The notes under the pieces were generated by a model. The model was given only the letters and a program-made list of their open reading frames with translations, had not been told where the DNA came from and ran no database searches. Below are positions 52,256 to 62,672 of a stretch of 64,000 nucleotides of DNA, piece after piece. The translations under genes were made by a program, and so were the position numbers. Each line of letters starts with the position of its first letter. The stretch's first letter is position 1. The DNA lies in assembly GCA_028707535.1 (NCBI GenBank), contig JAQWAU010000002.1, positions 62,001 to 126,000 of the forward strand, read 5' to 3'. The DNA comes from Heliobacteriaceae bacterium (GTDB taxonomy: Bacteria; Bacillota; Desulfitobacteriia; Heliobacteriales; Heliobacteriaceae).

Positions 52256-53162
52256 CTTGACCGCTTGGGTAGACCGTTACCTGGTTTACCTTAATGTTGA
52301 AAAAGATGCTTCGCCTCACACCCGGGAAAACTACGCCCGGGACTTAAACCAGCTGTTGGAACTGCTTGCAGCCCTGCCCCACGCGGTTGCCAGGCCGGCG
52401 GATATCGGTCCGGATTTGCTGCGGCTTTGTTTAAGTCGGTTACATAAGGCAGGCCTTAAGCGGTCCTCGCTTGCACGCAAGCTGGCGGTGTGGCGCAGTT
52501 TTTTCCGTTATTTACTCAAGGAAGAAGTGGTAGCAACAAATCCGGCCTGTCGGCTAAAGTCACCCCGGCTAGGGCGGCCTTTACCCCGGGCGTTGGATGC
52601 CGGTGCCTGTGATCAATTGCTGGCTGAGGCAGTCAATAGGGGAAAACCCTTGTTAGCACTGCGAAACCGGGCAATTGTTGAATTTCTTTACGCTACCGGT
52701 CTTCGGGTGGCGGAACTATGTCGGCTGAATTGTCCCGATGTTGATTTTGTTTTAGGATATGTGCGGGTAAAAGGCAAAGGGGGTAAGGAACGGGTTGTTC
52801 CCGTGGGGGAAATTGCCTTAAAGGCCTTACGTACCTATTTGGAAAATTGCCGGCCGCAACTGGCGCAAAGGAATGACCAATTAACTCCTGCCTTGTTTCT
52901 GAATCACCGGGGAGGGCGGCTCGGGGTAAGGGGAGTACAGGAAATGATCCGCCAAACGGCGGAGCAGGTGGCTTTGCCGGCCAACGTTACCCCACATACC
53001 TTGCGGCACACTTTTGCTACACACCTGTTAGACGGGGGTGCTGACCTCCGGGCGGTGCAAGAGTTGTTGGGCCATGCTAAGTTGACTACCACCCAGATCT
53101 ATACTCATGTTTCCGTAAAACGACTGAAAAAAATCTATCAAGAAACCCATCCGCGCGCATAA
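52248..53162 (+). CDS. xerC: tyrosine recombinase XerC
   Basis: A 304-residue tyrosine recombinase: an N-terminal SAM-like DNA-binding domain ([19 protein letters not shown]) and a catalytic domain with Arg in [12 protein letters not shown], Lys in [39 protein letters not shown] and Tyr in [14 protein letters not shown]. It resolves chromosome dimers, and its location by codY-hslVU matches CodV. ATG 52248 overlaps trmFO by eight bases. Confidence 0.93.
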   Translation: MNDLTAWVDRYLVYLNVEKDASPHTRENYARDLNQLLELLAALPHAVARPADIGPDLLRLCLSRLHKAGLKRSSLARKLAVWRSFFRYLLKEEVVATNPACRLKSPRLGRPLPRALDAGACDQLLAEAVNRGKPLLALRNRAIVEFLYATGLRVAELCRLNCPDVDFVLGYVRVKGKGGKERVVPVGEIALKALRTYLENCRPQLAQRNDQLTPALFLNHRGGRLGVRGVQEMIRQTAEQVALPANVTPHTLRHTFATHLLDGGADLRAVQELLGHAKLTTTQIYTHVSVKRLKKIYQETHPRA

Positions 53163-53197
53163 CTTAAAGTTAACGAGATTTGTGAGGCTGATCCTTA

Positions 53198-53764
53198 ATG
53201 AAGATAACGGGAACCACGATTGTTGGGGTCAAACAGGGCAACCTGGTCGCACTTGCCGGTGATGGCCAGGTTACTTTCGGCGACAGAACTGTAATGAAAG
53301 CGACGGCCAAAAAAGTGCGGCGGTTGTATCAGGGACAAGTAATTACCGGGTTTGCCGGTTCGGTGGCGGATGCTTTTACTTTGTTGGAGAAATTAGAAAC
53401 GAAAATTCAGGAGTACCGGGGCAATTTGTTGCGGGCGGCGGTAGAAATGGCCAAGGAATGGCGGACCGACCGGCATTTACGTCACCTCGAGGCAATGATG
53501 ATTGCCGCCGACCGGGAAAGGCTTTTGATTCTGTCGGGAACCGGGGAAGTCATTGAGCCGGACGACGGGGTGGCCGCCATCGGCTCCGGCGGACCTTACG
53601 CCCTGGCGGCGGCTCGGGCCCTAACCAGGTATTCTACCTTGAATGCTGCTGAGGTTGCGGAACAGGCCTTGCGGATTGCGGCGGAGATCTGTGTGTATAC
53701 CAATGACCACATAACGGTGGAACAGCTGGAAGGGACGGATGCGTCATGTACACCGAGGCCCTAA
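53198..53764 (+). CDS. hslV: ATP-dependent protease subunit HslV (ClpQ)
   Basis: A 188-residue proteasome-beta-like peptidase. The N-terminus [13 protein letters not shown] suggests a five-residue leader removed to expose Thr6 as nucleophile; [14 protein letters not shown] and [17 protein letters not shown] follow, with [16 protein letters not shown]. It forms a double hexamer capped by HslU. Its C-terminus runs 19 bases into hslU, which lengthens it slightly. Confidence 0.95.
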   Translation: MKITGTTIVGVKQGNLVALAGDGQVTFGDRTVMKATAKKVRRLYQGQVITGFAGSVADAFTLLEKLETKIQEYRGNLLRAAVEMAKEWRTDRHLRHLEAMMIAADRERLLILSGTGEVIEPDDGVAAIGSGGPYALAAARALTRYSTLNAAEVAEQALRIAAEICVYTNDHITVEQLEGTDASCTPRP

Positions 53765-55137
53765 CGCCGCTCGAAATTGTCGAAGAACTGGACCGTTACA
53801 TTGTCGGCCAGCGGGAGGCCAAGAAGGCGGTGGCGATTGCCCTCCGGAACCGTTACCGTCGTCGGCGGTTACCCCCCAATTTACAAGACGAGATCACGCC
53901 GAAGAATATCTTGATGATCGGGCCAACGGGGGTTGGTAAGACGGAAATTGCCCGCCGGCTGGCCCGCTTGGTGAAGGCGCCGTTTATTAAAGTGGAAGCA
54001 ACCAAATTTACCGAAGTAGGGTATGTCGGTCGAGATGTCGAGGCAATGGTCCGGGATCTGCTCGAAACAGCGATCCGGATGGTTAAAGCCGAGCAGATGG
54101 AAGAAGTCAAGGTAGCGGCGGAAAAGGAAGCCGAAGAGCGTTTGGCGGAGTTGCTGGTACCACAACCGAAGTCGTCCCGGGGATTTAATAGTCCGATCGA
54201 GATGCTTTTCAGCATGCAAGGCCAGGCCCAACCTAACGCTGAACCTGTTCCGGAATTAAAGGAAAGGCGGGATATTGTCCGCCAAAAACTTCGCCGGCTG
54301 GAATTGGAAGACACCTTGATTGAAGTGGAGGTGGACGATAACGCAGTACCTTTCGGGGATATTTTTGCCGGTTCCGGGTTGGACGAAATGGGGATCAACA
54401 TCCAAAATATGCTGGGCCAGGTTTTCCCCAAAGGTAAAAAGAAACGGCGGGTTACGATTCGGGATGCGCGGAAGATTCTAGCGGTGCAGGAAGCGCAAAA
54501 ATTGATCGATATGGATGCCGTTACCCAAATGGCGGTTGAACGGGCGGAACAGTCGGGGATTATTTTTCTGGATGAGATTGATAAGATTGCCACTAAAGAA
54601 GGGAATTATGGTCCGGATGTTTCCCGGGGCGGGGTTCAACGGGATATTTTACCGATTGTTGAGGGTTCTACGGTGATGACGAAATACGGACCGGTCAAAA
54701 CCGACCATATTCTTTTTATTGCCGCCGGGGCCTTCCATGTGGCGAAACCATCCGATTTAATCCCGGAACTGCAAGGGCGTTTCCCGTTACGGGTAGAACT
54801 CGAGGCTTTAACCCAGGAAGATTTCCAGCGGATTCTTACGGAACCGGAGAATTCTTTATTGAAACAGTATGTTGCCTTATTGGCGACCGAAGAAATAGAG
54901 CTGGTGTTTGCTGCCGATGGTATTGCCACCATTGCCGGGATCGCCTACCAAGTCAACACCCAAACCGAAAACATCGGGGCTCGGCGGCTGCACACCATTT
55001 TAGAGAAGGTGTTGGAGGACATTTCGTTCTATGCACCGAATCTGCAGGAAAAACAGGTGGTAATTGACCGCGGTTATGTCGATAGCCGGTTGGCGGCGAT
55101 ATTAGAGGAAGAAGATTTGAGTAGATATATTTTATAA
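53746..55137 (+). CDS. hslU: ATP-dependent protease ATPase subunit HslU (ClpY)
   Basis: A 463-residue AAA+ unfoldase. It begins [34 protein letters not shown], has Walker [16 protein letters not shown], the pore loop GYVGRDVE, an inserted I domain (about 110-240), Walker [12 protein letters not shown] and sensor motifs [12 protein letters not shown] and [13 protein letters not shown]. It ends RYIL, the tail that docks into HslV. Overlap with hslV implies coupled synthesis. Confidence 0.96.
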   Translation: MYTEALTPLEIVEELDRYIVGQREAKKAVAIALRNRYRRRRLPPNLQDEITPKNILMIGPTGVGKTEIARRLARLVKAPFIKVEATKFTEVGYVGRDVEAMVRDLLETAIRMVKAEQMEEVKVAAEKEAEERLAELLVPQPKSSRGFNSPIEMLFSMQGQAQPNAEPVPELKERRDIVRQKLRRLELEDTLIEVEVDDNAVPFGDIFAGSGLDEMGINIQNMLGQVFPKGKKKRRVTIRDARKILAVQEAQKLIDMDAVTQMAVERAEQSGIIFLDEIDKIATKEGNYGPDVSRGGVQRDILPIVEGSTVMTKYGPVKTDHILFIAAGAFHVAKPSDLIPELQGRFPLRVELEALTQEDFQRILTEPENSLLKQYVALLATEEIELVFAADGIATIAGIAYQVNTQTENIGARRLHTILEKVLEDISFYAPNLQEKQVVIDRGYVDSRLAAILEEEDLSRYIL

Positions 55138-55226
55138 AAAGCGTTATAATAAAATTCCAGGGATGAAATTCCGGGGGTGCAGTAGCTCGTTTTTAACCGG
55201 CTTATTAAGGAGGAAATTCACTGCGT

Positions 55227-56009
55227 ATGCGAACCTTGTTAGAAAAAACCCGAACTATCAATAAGCTAATTCAAAAAGCAGCGGGTCATCCGGTAAACTT
55301 CGAGGAGATGGCTAAGGTTACCAGTGAATTGATTAACGCCAACTGTTACATCATCGGACGCCGCGGCAAAATCCTGGGTTACCACTTTATGCCCCATTTT
55401 AATTGTGATATTATGGAGGACATTGTCCACCATACCGAGCGTTTCCCGGAAAGCTACAATCAAAACCTTTTGCGGGTTAATGAAACGCAAGCGAATTTTT
55501 GCCAAGTGTCCAATGCGTGTGTTTTCAATTACGGTGAAACCTGTACCCAGGGGCACAAACTGATGACGGTAGTGCCGATTGTGGGTGGGGGTCAACGTTT
55601 GGGGACTTTGGTGTTAGCCAAATACAGCGAAGAATTTACTGACGCAGACCTGGTTTTGGCGGAATATGCGACAACGGTTGTGGGGATGGAGATCCTCCGG
55701 GCGAAAACGGAACGACTGGAAGAAGAGGCCCGAAAAAAAGCAGCGGTGCAAATCGCGATGGGCACCCTTTCTTACAGTGAGTTGGAAGCTGTAGAACATA
55801 TTTTTTCCGAACTTGAGGGTAACGAAGGGCTGCTGGTTGCCTCGAAAATTGCCGATCGGGTTGGCATCACCCGTTCAGTGATTGTTAATGCTTTGCGCAA
55901 ATTTGAAAGTGCCGGCGTGATTGAATCCAAATCCCTGGGCATGAAAGGAACTTACATCCGGATCCTAAATGATAATTTGCTGGATGAATTGGAAAAATTG
56001 CGGCACTAA
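55227..56009 (+). CDS. codY: GTP/branched-chain amino acid-sensing regulator CodY
   Basis: A 260-residue CodY: an N-terminal GAF domain ([66 protein letters not shown]) and a C-terminal winged helix ([49 protein letters not shown]). It represses nutrient-limited and sporulation genes when GTP and branched-chain amino acids are high. The xerC-hslV-hslU-codY order is classical. AAGGAGG is 13 bases before ATG 55227, slightly long. A TATAAT lies at 55145-55150. Confidence 0.97.
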   Translation: MRTLLEKTRTINKLIQKAAGHPVNFEEMAKVTSELINANCYIIGRRGKILGYHFMPHFNCDIMEDIVHHTERFPESYNQNLLRVNETQANFCQVSNACVFNYGETCTQGHKLMTVVPIVGGGQRLGTLVLAKYSEEFTDADLVLAEYATTVVGMEILRAKTERLEEEARKKAAVQIAMGTLSYSELEAVEHIFSELEGNEGLLVASKIADRVGITRSVIVNALRKFESAGVIESKSLGMKGTYIRILNDNLLDELEKLRH

Positions 56010-56041
56010 ACAAAAAGATTAATAATTTTGAGGCGAAAAAA

Positions 56042-56073
56042 GAAGGTTTGGTTGGGGAACCTTCTTTTTTTTT
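56042..56073 (+). terminator. strong terminator after codY
   Basis: GAAGGTT (56042-56048), nine-base loop, AACCTTC (56058-56064) and nine T residues. Confidence 0.94.
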
Positions 56074-56120
56074 GAGTTGAACTTCGGATACGCTCTTAAG
56101 ATCCACAATTTTAAACTAAA

Positions 56121-56129
56121 TGATATAAT
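56121..56129 (+). promoter_or_regulatory. extended -10 promoter for the flagellar operon
   Basis: TGATATAAT: TATAAT at 56124-56129 with an extended TG. No good -35 is seen. A sigma-D-like TAAA then GCC arrangement (56112-56115 and 56132-56134) is too weak to call. Confidence 0.55.
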
Positions 56130-56248
56130 ATGCCAGGGGAAAGAGGAATTAGGGAAAATAACCGCGAAAAGAAAATATAAGGCTTGTTATGTTTGAATGG
56201 GTCTGGAAGTTAGGCCAAGGATGGCGCAAAAAGGGACGAGGTGATACC

Positions 56249-56662
56249 ATGACCGGATTATTCAACACCCCGGCCTTACAGCTCTTGGAAAAGGGCTTGG
56301 GTACGGCGACTTTACGTCACCAGGTGATTGCCGACAACCTAGCCAATATTGATACGCCCGGCTACAAGCGAAAAGAAGTGGCTTTTGAGGCGGAATTGCA
56401 ACGTGTCCTGCAAAAAGGCCCGGGGCTCAAAGGGATGACGACCCATCCTAAACACATTCCCATTGGTTGCGCTTTTCCTGAGGAAGTGGTTCCCCAAATC
56501 CATACCCAGGCGGAACAAGAATACCGGAATGATAAAAACAATGTGGATATTGACCGGGAAATGGCGATTTTGGCCAAAAACACCTTAATGTATGAGACCT
56601 TATTAGCCCAACTTTCCAACCGGTTAGCTAAAATCAAGAATACCATCAGGGAGGTACGTTAA
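56249..56662 (+). CDS. flgB: flagellar basal-body rod protein FlgB
   Basis: A 137-residue proximal rod protein: LRHQVIADNLANIDTPGYKRKEVAFEAELQ at the start and NNVDIDREMAILAKNTLMYETLLAQLSNRL toward the end. ATG 56249 follows ACGAGGTGATACC; twenty extra upstream codons are open but unsupported. First gene of the long flagellar operon. Confidence 0.95.
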   Translation: MTGLFNTPALQLLEKGLGTATLRHQVIADNLANIDTPGYKRKEVAFEAELQRVLQKGPGLKGMTTHPKHIPIGCAFPEEVVPQIHTQAEQEYRNDKNNVDIDREMAILAKNTLMYETLLAQLSNRLAKIKNTIREVR

Positions 56663-56664
56663 AA

Positions 56665-57150
56665 ATGCGGTTTTTGAGTGCCGTAGATACCAGTGCTTCC
56701 GGTTTGACTGCCCAGCGCCTTCGGATGGACATCATTAGCAACAATCTGGCTAATGTCAACACTACCCGTTCCGGTAGTCTTGATCCGGACGGTAACGTTA
56801 TTCCTTACCGGCGTCAACTGCCGGTGTTCATGGCCCGGCCGGCTGCCACCGGCTCCTTTGACCTTGCCTTGGCTGAGGCCATTGTCCGGCAGACACCTGT
56901 TTATCAGGGAGGGGGAGTGCGGGTGGTCAGTATTGTTGATGACCAGGCCTCCTTTAAACTGGTGTATGATCCGCAGCATCCTGATGCCATCCGGAATGGG
57001 CCGGAAGCCGGCTATGTCCGGTTGCCAAATGTCAACCCGGTTACGGAAATGGTAGATATGATTTCCGCGACCCGCGCGTATGAGGCCAATGTTACAGCGA
57101 TCAACGCGGTAAAGACGATGGCGGCCAAAGCCTTGGAAATTGGGCGCTAA
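56665..57150 (+). CDS. flgC: flagellar basal-body rod protein FlgC
   Basis: A 161-residue rod protein with SAVDTSASGLTAQRLRMDIISNNLANVNTTRS and a C-terminal VNPVTEMVDMISATRAYEANVTAINAVKTMAAKAL. It starts two bases after flgB with GGGAGGTACG as ribosome site inside the end of flgB. Confidence 0.96.
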   Translation: MRFLSAVDTSASGLTAQRLRMDIISNNLANVNTTRSGSLDPDGNVIPYRRQLPVFMARPAATGSFDLALAEAIVRQTPVYQGGGVRVVSIVDDQASFKLVYDPQHPDAIRNGPEAGYVRLPNVNPVTEMVDMISATRAYEANVTAINAVKTMAAKALEIGR

Positions 57151-57185
57151 ACGAAAAATGTGGCTGAAGAAGGAGGCTGTTTCAG

Positions 57186-57494
57186 GTGGAAGGTATGCGT
57201 GTGACCAAGGAGCTGTTGTTGCCTTATCCTACCCGTTTACATAACCAACAAACGAAGCCGGCAGGGCCGGAGGTCCCGGATTTTGGCACTTGCCTCAAAG
57301 ATGCGCTCCAAAATGTCAACAACCTGTCCCGGGAGGCCGACCGGCAAACGATGTCCCTTGTATCCGGCCAAACGGAGGATATTCACCAGGTGATGATTGC
57401 CGCAGAAAAGGCCAGCATTGCCGTGCAGATGACCGTCCAGGTGCGTAATAAAATCATGGATGCGTACAATGAACTTATGAGAATGCAGATGTAA
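57186..57494 (+). CDS. fliE: flagellar hook-basal body protein FliE
   Basis: A 102-residue MS-ring/rod junction protein: FGTCLKDALQNVNNLSREADRQT and IHQVMIAAEKASIAVQMTVQVRNKIMDAYNELMRMQM are the family signature. GTG 57186 has AAGGAGG ten bases upstream; ATG 57195 is less likely. Confidence 0.94.
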   Translation: MEGMRVTKELLLPYPTRLHNQQTKPAGPEVPDFGTCLKDALQNVNNLSREADRQTMSLVSGQTEDIHQVMIAAEKASIAVQMTVQVRNKIMDAYNELMRMQM

Positions 57495-57505
57495 CCGGGA
57501 AAAAT

Positions 57506-59089
57506 ATGAATGAATTGATCGAACGAATTCAGACGCAATTGAATGAAACCTTTGCTAAGTTGTCGCGTCGGCAAAAGTTTATCTTGGGTGGTCTTAGCCT
57601 AGCCACGATTGGCTTTTTGCTTTTCTTTCTCTACTGGGCGGGGCGTCCCGACTACATCTCGCTCTATCCCCGGCTGGATGCGACAGATGCCGGGGCCATT
57701 CGAGCGAAACTTCAAGAAATGAAAGCAGATTTCAAAGTAGCTGATGATGGCAGCATTCTTGTGCCTTCCAAGGATCAAGCCGGCTTACGCTTAGAGTTGG
57801 CCAACGCGAATTTGCCCCGGGGGACGGGTTGGGGTTATGAAACCTTTAACGAGAGCCGGTTTGGCGAAAGCGAAAAGGAAAAGGAAATCCGGCTCAAGGT
57901 GGCGACGGAAACCGAGTTGGCCCGAACCCTCCAAAACATTCCCGGGGTGGAGAATGCCCGGGTTCTAATTGTGCCGGCGGCTGATTCCTTGTTTAAGGAT
58001 AAGGCGACAAATGCGACGGCTTCGGTAATGATGATTTTAAAATCATACACGCAACTGGAGGAAAAACAGGTGCGGGGGATTGTGCACCTGGTATCACACA
58101 GTGTCAAGGCGTTAAAGCCGGAAAACGTGACGGTAGTCGACAATAATGGTAACGTCTTAACCGAAGGGTTGTTTAATGACACCGGGCAAGGTGTTAACAT
58201 TGACGGCTTGACTAAACAACAGATGCAAGCAAAAAAAGAATACGAAAAACATCTGGAACAAAAAGCGCAAGATATGCTGAACCGGGTGGTTGGTGTCGGC
58301 AATTCGATTGTCAAAGTAGCGACCGAACTGGATTTTTCCCAGCAGGAAACCAGAGGGGTTACCCATGGTAAACCGGTAGGACCGGTTTCTTCCCGGGAAA
58401 TCACCGAATCAGGGCAAGGAGTGGCGGCCGGAGGAACACCGGGCACTAGTGCCAACATTCCGACCCAACAGGGTGTTGTAAATGAAACCAGCAGTTATAC
58501 CAGAACCGATATTACAACCAATAATGAGGTTCCGAAAACGGAAACGCACGTAATTACCCCACCTGGCTCAGTAAAACGCTTGAGTGTATCGGTGATGGTC
58601 AACCGGGCGGAACTTACCCCGGAGGAGACCCAACAGTTTGAAAAGGCTGTTGCCCAGGCGGTTGGGATCAAGTATCCCCTTGAGCCCAATGCTCTCCAAC
58701 AGCCAGGTCAGCTGGAACGGGTTGAACAGATCAGTGTAGTGGGCATGGCCTTCGACCGGTCGGCAGTCGATGAAGCCAACCGTCTGGCGCAGGAAGCAAA
58801 AATGTTTCAATGGCTGGCTCTAGCTGGTATTGCCTTAGCGGTAATTGCGGCTGTGGTTGGCGGATTGTTTGCTTGGCGGCGTTATCGAGCCCGGCGGGGT
58901 GGTTTGGCCCCGGAAGAGGAAGTGCAATTTGGGTTCGACGCGGAAGCGATTATGCCCCCACCGTTGGGTCTTACCCCAGAGGAACTGGAAAAGCAGGCGC
59001 TTCGAGAACAGGTGGCCGCGTTATCCGATACAGATCCGGAAGCAGTAGCCCGCCTGCTGAAGAGTTGGTTGGCTGATGATACGAGGTGA
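57506..59089 (+). CDS. fliF: flagellar MS-ring protein FliF
   Basis: A 527-residue membrane ring protein: a first membrane helix (about residues 26-46), the YscJ-type ring domain (YISLYPRLDATDAGAIRAKLQE, ETFNESRFGESEKEKEIRLKVATETELARTLQ, VENARVLIVPA), a long Gly/Ser/Thr-rich periplasmic loop, a second helix (WLALAGIALAVIAAVVGGLFAW, about 434-455) and a cytoplasmic tail that binds FliG. Confidence 0.96.
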   Translation: MNELIERIQTQLNETFAKLSRRQKFILGGLSLATIGFLLFFLYWAGRPDYISLYPRLDATDAGAIRAKLQEMKADFKVADDGSILVPSKDQAGLRLELANANLPRGTGWGYETFNESRFGESEKEKEIRLKVATETELARTLQNIPGVENARVLIVPAADSLFKDKATNATASVMMILKSYTQLEEKQVRGIVHLVSHSVKALKPENVTVVDNNGNVLTEGLFNDTGQGVNIDGLTKQQMQAKKEYEKHLEQKAQDMLNRVVGVGNSIVKVATELDFSQQETRGVTHGKPVGPVSSREITESGQGVAAGGTPGTSANIPTQQGVVNETSSYTRTDITTNNEVPKTETHVITPPGSVKRLSVSVMVNRAELTPEETQQFEKAVAQAVGIKYPLEPNALQQPGQLERVEQISVVGMAFDRSAVDEANRLAQEAKMFQWLALAGIALAVIAAVVGGLFAWRRYRARRGGLAPEEEVQFGFDAEAIMPPPLGLTPEELEKQALREQVAALSDTDPEAVARLLKSWLADDTR

Positions 59090-59095
59090 TCTATT

Positions 59096-60106
59096 TTGGC
59101 CGTCAAAGCGGTGCTGACGGGTAAACAAAAAGCGGCAATTCTATTGATTGCCCTTGGCCCGGAAAGATCGGCCAGGGTTTTTAAGCACTTCAAAGAGGAA
59201 GAAATCGAACAAATGACTTTGGAGATTGCCAATATCCGCAAAGTTACCCCGGATAACCGGGATTTGGTTTTTGAAGAGTTTAACCAAATGTACTTGGCCT
59301 CCGAGTATATTAATGCCGGTGGGATCGATTATGCGAAAGAGGTTTTGGAAAAGGCAGTGGGTAACCAAAAAGCGGTGGAAATCATCAACCGGCTGACGGC
59401 ATCCCTGCAGGTACGCCCTTTTGAATTTGTACGCCGAACCGATCCCGGCCAATTGTTAAACTTTATTCAAGCGGAAAATCCGCAAACCATTGCCCTGATC
59501 CTGGCTTATCTTAGTGCGGAACAGGCTGCAGTAATTCTTTCAGCCTTGCCCCCGGAGCGGCAGTCTGATGTGGCCCGGCGGATCGCGATAATGGACCGGA
59601 CTTCACCTGATGTAATCCGGGAAGTTGAATTAATTTTGGAGCGCAAGTTGTCTTCGTTAGTTTCCCAGGAGCATACCATGGTTGGCGGTATTGACACAGT
59701 TGTGGATGTGCTTAACCGCGTGGACCGGGGAACGGAAAAGTCCATTATGGAAGTTCTGGAAGTGCAGGACCCGGAACTTGCGGAAGAGATTAAAAAACGG
59801 ATGTTTGTCTTTGAAGATATCGTAATGCTGGATGACCGTTCGGTGCAACAAGTGCTCAGGGAAGTGGATACGAAAGACCTGGCTTTGGCGTTGAAGGGCG
59901 CCAGCGAAGAGGTTTCCGGAAAAATATACAAGAACGTTTCCAAGCGGGCTGGGGATATGTTGCGGGAAGACATTGAATTTATGGGCCCGGTACGCTTGCG
60001 TGATGTGGAAGAGGCCCAACAACGGATTGTCAATATCATTCGAAAACTGGAGGAAGCCGGCGAAATTATTGTCGCACGCGGTGGGGGAGATGAATTGATT
60101 GTCTAG
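59096..60106 (+). CDS. fliG: flagellar motor switch protein FliG
   Basis: A 336-residue C-ring protein: LTGKQKAAILLIALGPERSARVFKHF, the EHPQ-like QAENPQTIALILAYLSAEQAAVILSALPPE, and the torque-generating C-terminal domain with FVFEDIVMLDDRSVQQVLREVD and MREDIEFMGPVRLRDVEEAQQRIV type residues (LREDIEFMGP here). TTG 59096 follows GAGGTGA inside the end of fliF. Confidence 0.96.
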   Translation: MAVKAVLTGKQKAAILLIALGPERSARVFKHFKEEEIEQMTLEIANIRKVTPDNRDLVFEEFNQMYLASEYINAGGIDYAKEVLEKAVGNQKAVEIINRLTASLQVRPFEFVRRTDPGQLLNFIQAENPQTIALILAYLSAEQAAVILSALPPERQSDVARRIAIMDRTSPDVIREVELILERKLSSLVSQEHTMVGGIDTVVDVLNRVDRGTEKSIMEVLEVQDPELAEEIKKRMFVFEDIVMLDDRSVQQVLREVDTKDLALALKGASEEVSGKIYKNVSKRAGDMLREDIEFMGPVRLRDVEEAQQRIVNIIRKLEEAGEIIVARGGGDELIV

Positions 60107-60881
60107 CGTCATCAAACTGCCGTTCGTGGAGCAACAAAAAACAGTTTTTCGGGTTGCCTCCATTACAGAGGAGGCCCCGACCTTAGATCCCGAACCGGTT
60201 TTAAACGGGCTGACCGACGTGGAGTCGGCCCAAGCCCAGGCAGACCGCATCCTGGAAGAAACCCGGGTGGCGGTGTGTGACCTGTTGGAAAAAGCGCGGG
60301 AACAGGCGGCATTAATTGCCGCCACGGCCAGGGAGGAAGCTGCAGGGATCCGGGAGAAGGCCGAAGCCATGGCGGCGGAACTCAAACATCAGCAAGCTGA
60401 CTGTGGTTACCAGGCCGGTTATGAGCAGGGGATTGCTGATGCCCAGACCCAAGGGGAAGCGATTATCGCTGCTGCCCGGCAGGAGGCGGAAGCTGCCCGG
60501 CAGGCTAAATTGGCTTATATTAATGGTCAGGAAAAAGAACTGGTGGAACTGGCAGTATTAATCGCCGAAAAAATTTTGCAGTTCGAGATTGCCAACAAAC
60601 CGGATGTGGTGGTAAAAATTGCGCTCAATGCCTTGAACAAGGTAAGGAACATGGGTGAGGTCGTAATCAAGGTAAACTCCCAGGACTTTGGGTTGGTACA
60701 AGCCGTTAAACCGGAATTGATGAGCATGATTAAGGGACTGCACACGTTAGCCATAGAAAAAGATGATAGTATCAGTCCAGGCGGGTGTATTGTCGACACC
60801 GGTCATGGCTATGTGGATGCCCGGATTGATGCTCAGCTAGTTGAGGTGCGCCGGGTAATTGCCGAAGTAATGAACCGTTGA
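60099..60881 (+). CDS. fliH: flagellar assembly protein FliH
   Basis: A 260-residue FliH/YscL-type regulator of the export ATPase: a long Ala/Glu-rich coiled coil (about residues 40-140, including GYQAGYEQGIADAQTQG) and a C-terminal domain with VVIKVNSQDFGLV and SPGGCIVDTGHGYVDARIDAQL. TTG 60099 overlaps fliG by eight bases, with GGGGGAG nine bases upstream. Confidence 0.92.
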   Translation: MSSVIKLPFVEQQKTVFRVASITEEAPTLDPEPVLNGLTDVESAQAQADRILEETRVAVCDLLEKAREQAALIAATAREEAAGIREKAEAMAAELKHQQADCGYQAGYEQGIADAQTQGEAIIAAARQEAEAARQAKLAYINGQEKELVELAVLIAEKILQFEIANKPDVVVKIALNALNKVRNMGEVVIKVNSQDFGLVQAVKPELMSMIKGLHTLAIEKDDSISPGGCIVDTGHGYVDARIDAQLVEVRRVIAEVMNR

Positions 60882-60906
60882 AGCTGGTCCGGGAGGTGGC
60901 CGGATT

Positions 60907-62208
60907 TTGCAGAAATACATTCAGGCCCTAAAAAATGCGGACCTGGTGCGGATGAATGGAAAAGTATCCCAGGTAGTCGGGCTGGTGGTGCAAGCCAATG
61001 GTCCGGGAGCGACGCTTGGCGAGTTGTGTCTGCTTTCCACCCAGGCCGGGAAAGAGCGGGTCTGGAGCGAGGTGGTTGGCTTTCGGGAGAAGAAAACCCT
61101 GTTGATGCCCTTAGGTGAACTCGTCGGCATTGGTCCCGGTTCCCAGGTCCTGGCTACCGGTGATACATTGAAGGTGGCAGTTGGGGAGGCCTTGTTAGGA
61201 AGGATCCTTGATGGTTTGGGCCACCCGCTTGATGGATTGGGGCCCGTAGTTACCGGGCAGGCGTATCCCTTAGGGGCAATGCCGCCGAACCCCCTAAAGC
61301 GCCAGCGGATTAGCAAAATCCTGCCGGTCGGGGTGAAGGCGGTAGATGCGCTTTTGACTTGTGGTAGAGGTCAACGAATGGGGATTTTTGCTGGTTCCGG
61401 GGTTGGCAAGAGCACCTTGTTGGGAATGATTGCCCGCAATACCAACGCCGATGTTAATGTGATCGGCTTGATTGGAGAACGGGGCCGCGAGGTACGGGAA
61501 TTTATCGAAAAAGACTTAGGCCCGGCAGGTCTGGCCCGTTCCGTGGTTGTGGTGGCTACATCCGACCAACCGGCCTTGGTGCGCCTTAAAGGCGCTTTTG
61601 TCGCCACAGCAATCGCGGAATATTTCCGGGACCAGGGCCGGGACGTGATGTTGATGCTTGATTCAGTTACCAGATTTGCGATGGCCCAGCGGGAAGTCGG
61701 GCTGGCCATTGGCGAACCACCGGCGACCCGGGGCTTCACGCCATCGGTTTTTGCCCTTTTACCCAAGTTGTTGGAGCGGTCGGGAACAGCGGAAAAAGGT
61801 ACAATTACCGGACTTTATACGGTGCTGGTTGATGGGGATGACATGAACGAACCGATTGCCGATGCCGTCCGGGGGATCTTGGACGGACATATTGTGTTGT
61901 CCCGGGAATTGGCTGGCCAAAACCATTATCCGGCAATTGATATTTTAAACAGTGTCAGCCGGGTAATGTTGGACCTGGTCACCACCGAGCATTTAGAAAT
62001 GGCGGCTGTTTTCCGTCAGGTGTTGGCTACTTACCGGGAAGCAAAGGACCTTGTAGATATCGGGGCCTACCAGCGGGGGGCAAACGCACAAATCGACTTT
62101 GCCCTGGAAAAGATCGCCGCCTGCCGGAAGTTTCTGCAACAAGACGTTAATGTAGCGGTTGATTTTCCGGCAGCGATTGCCGGTATTCAGGATTGTATGA
62201 CCTCATGA
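60907..62208 (+). CDS. fliI: flagellum-specific ATPase FliI
   Basis: A 433-residue export ATPase related to F1-beta: Walker A FAGSGVGKSTLLGMIAR (about residue 163), LIGERGREVREFIE, Walker B VMLMLDSVTRFAMAQREVGLA, and the family signature PPATRGFTPSVFALLPKLLERSG. TTG 60907 follows GGGAGGTGG. It delivers export substrates with FliH and FliJ. Confidence 0.96.
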   Translation: MQKYIQALKNADLVRMNGKVSQVVGLVVQANGPGATLGELCLLSTQAGKERVWSEVVGFREKKTLLMPLGELVGIGPGSQVLATGDTLKVAVGEALLGRILDGLGHPLDGLGPVVTGQAYPLGAMPPNPLKRQRISKILPVGVKAVDALLTCGRGQRMGIFAGSGVGKSTLLGMIARNTNADVNVIGLIGERGREVREFIEKDLGPAGLARSVVVVATSDQPALVRLKGAFVATAIAEYFRDQGRDVMLMLDSVTRFAMAQREVGLAIGEPPATRGFTPSVFALLPKLLERSGTAEKGTITGLYTVLVDGDDMNEPIADAVRGILDGHIVLSRELAGQNHYPAIDILNSVSRVMLDLVTTEHLEMAAVFRQVLATYREAKDLVDIGAYQRGANAQIDFALEKIAACRKFLQQDVNVAVDFPAAIAGIQDCMTS

Positions 62209-62660
62209 AGCGTTTTCAGTTTAAATTGCAGACGGTGTTGGAACTCAAACGGCGGCAGGAAACAGCCTTAAAAGGTGATCTGGCCAGGCAACTGGACCAG
62301 GTTGAACACTGTGCGGGCTTATTGGCGGCAACCCGGGCTACCCAGGCGGAAGCCTTAAGCCAAAACCGGGTGAACACCGGTCAATCGGTTGATGTAGCAT
62401 CCCGGCGTCTTTTTCACCACTACTGGCAGCGGTTAAAGCGGGTGGAAGCTATTCAGGAGAGTCACCTGGTGAAAGAAGAGGAAAAATTGGCTGCTGTACG
62501 CCAGGAATTGCTTGGCTTCATGCGGGACCGTAAGGTGTTGGAAAAATTGCGGGAAAAGCACTTGGCGGAATACCAAAAAGAAGTTTTGTGGGTAGAACAA
62601 CAGATGATGGACGAGCTGGCGCTTAACCGATTTGCCCGTTCAACCGATAAAGAAGAGTAG
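62205..62660 (+). CDS. fliJ: flagellar export protein FliJ
   Basis: A 151-residue, nearly all-helical coiled-coil protein: FKLQTVLELKRRQETALKGDLARQ at the start and KVLEKLREKHLAEYQKEVLWVEQQMMDELALNRF at the end, typical of FliJ. ATG 62205 overlaps the fliI stop as ATGA. Confidence 0.9.
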   Translation: MKRFQFKLQTVLELKRRQETALKGDLARQLDQVEHCAGLLAATRATQAEALSQNRVNTGQSVDVASRRLFHHYWQRLKRVEAIQESHLVKEEEKLAAVRQELLGFMRDRKVLEKLREKHLAEYQKEVLWVEQQMMDELALNRFARSTDKEE

Positions 62661-62672
62661 GGAGGGAAAAAT

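Noticed and set aside
56112-56139. Sigma-D flagellar promoter
   Set aside because: TAAA is followed at 16 bases by GCC but then AGGGG instead of GATAT; the TGATATAAT extended -10 is a better explanation.
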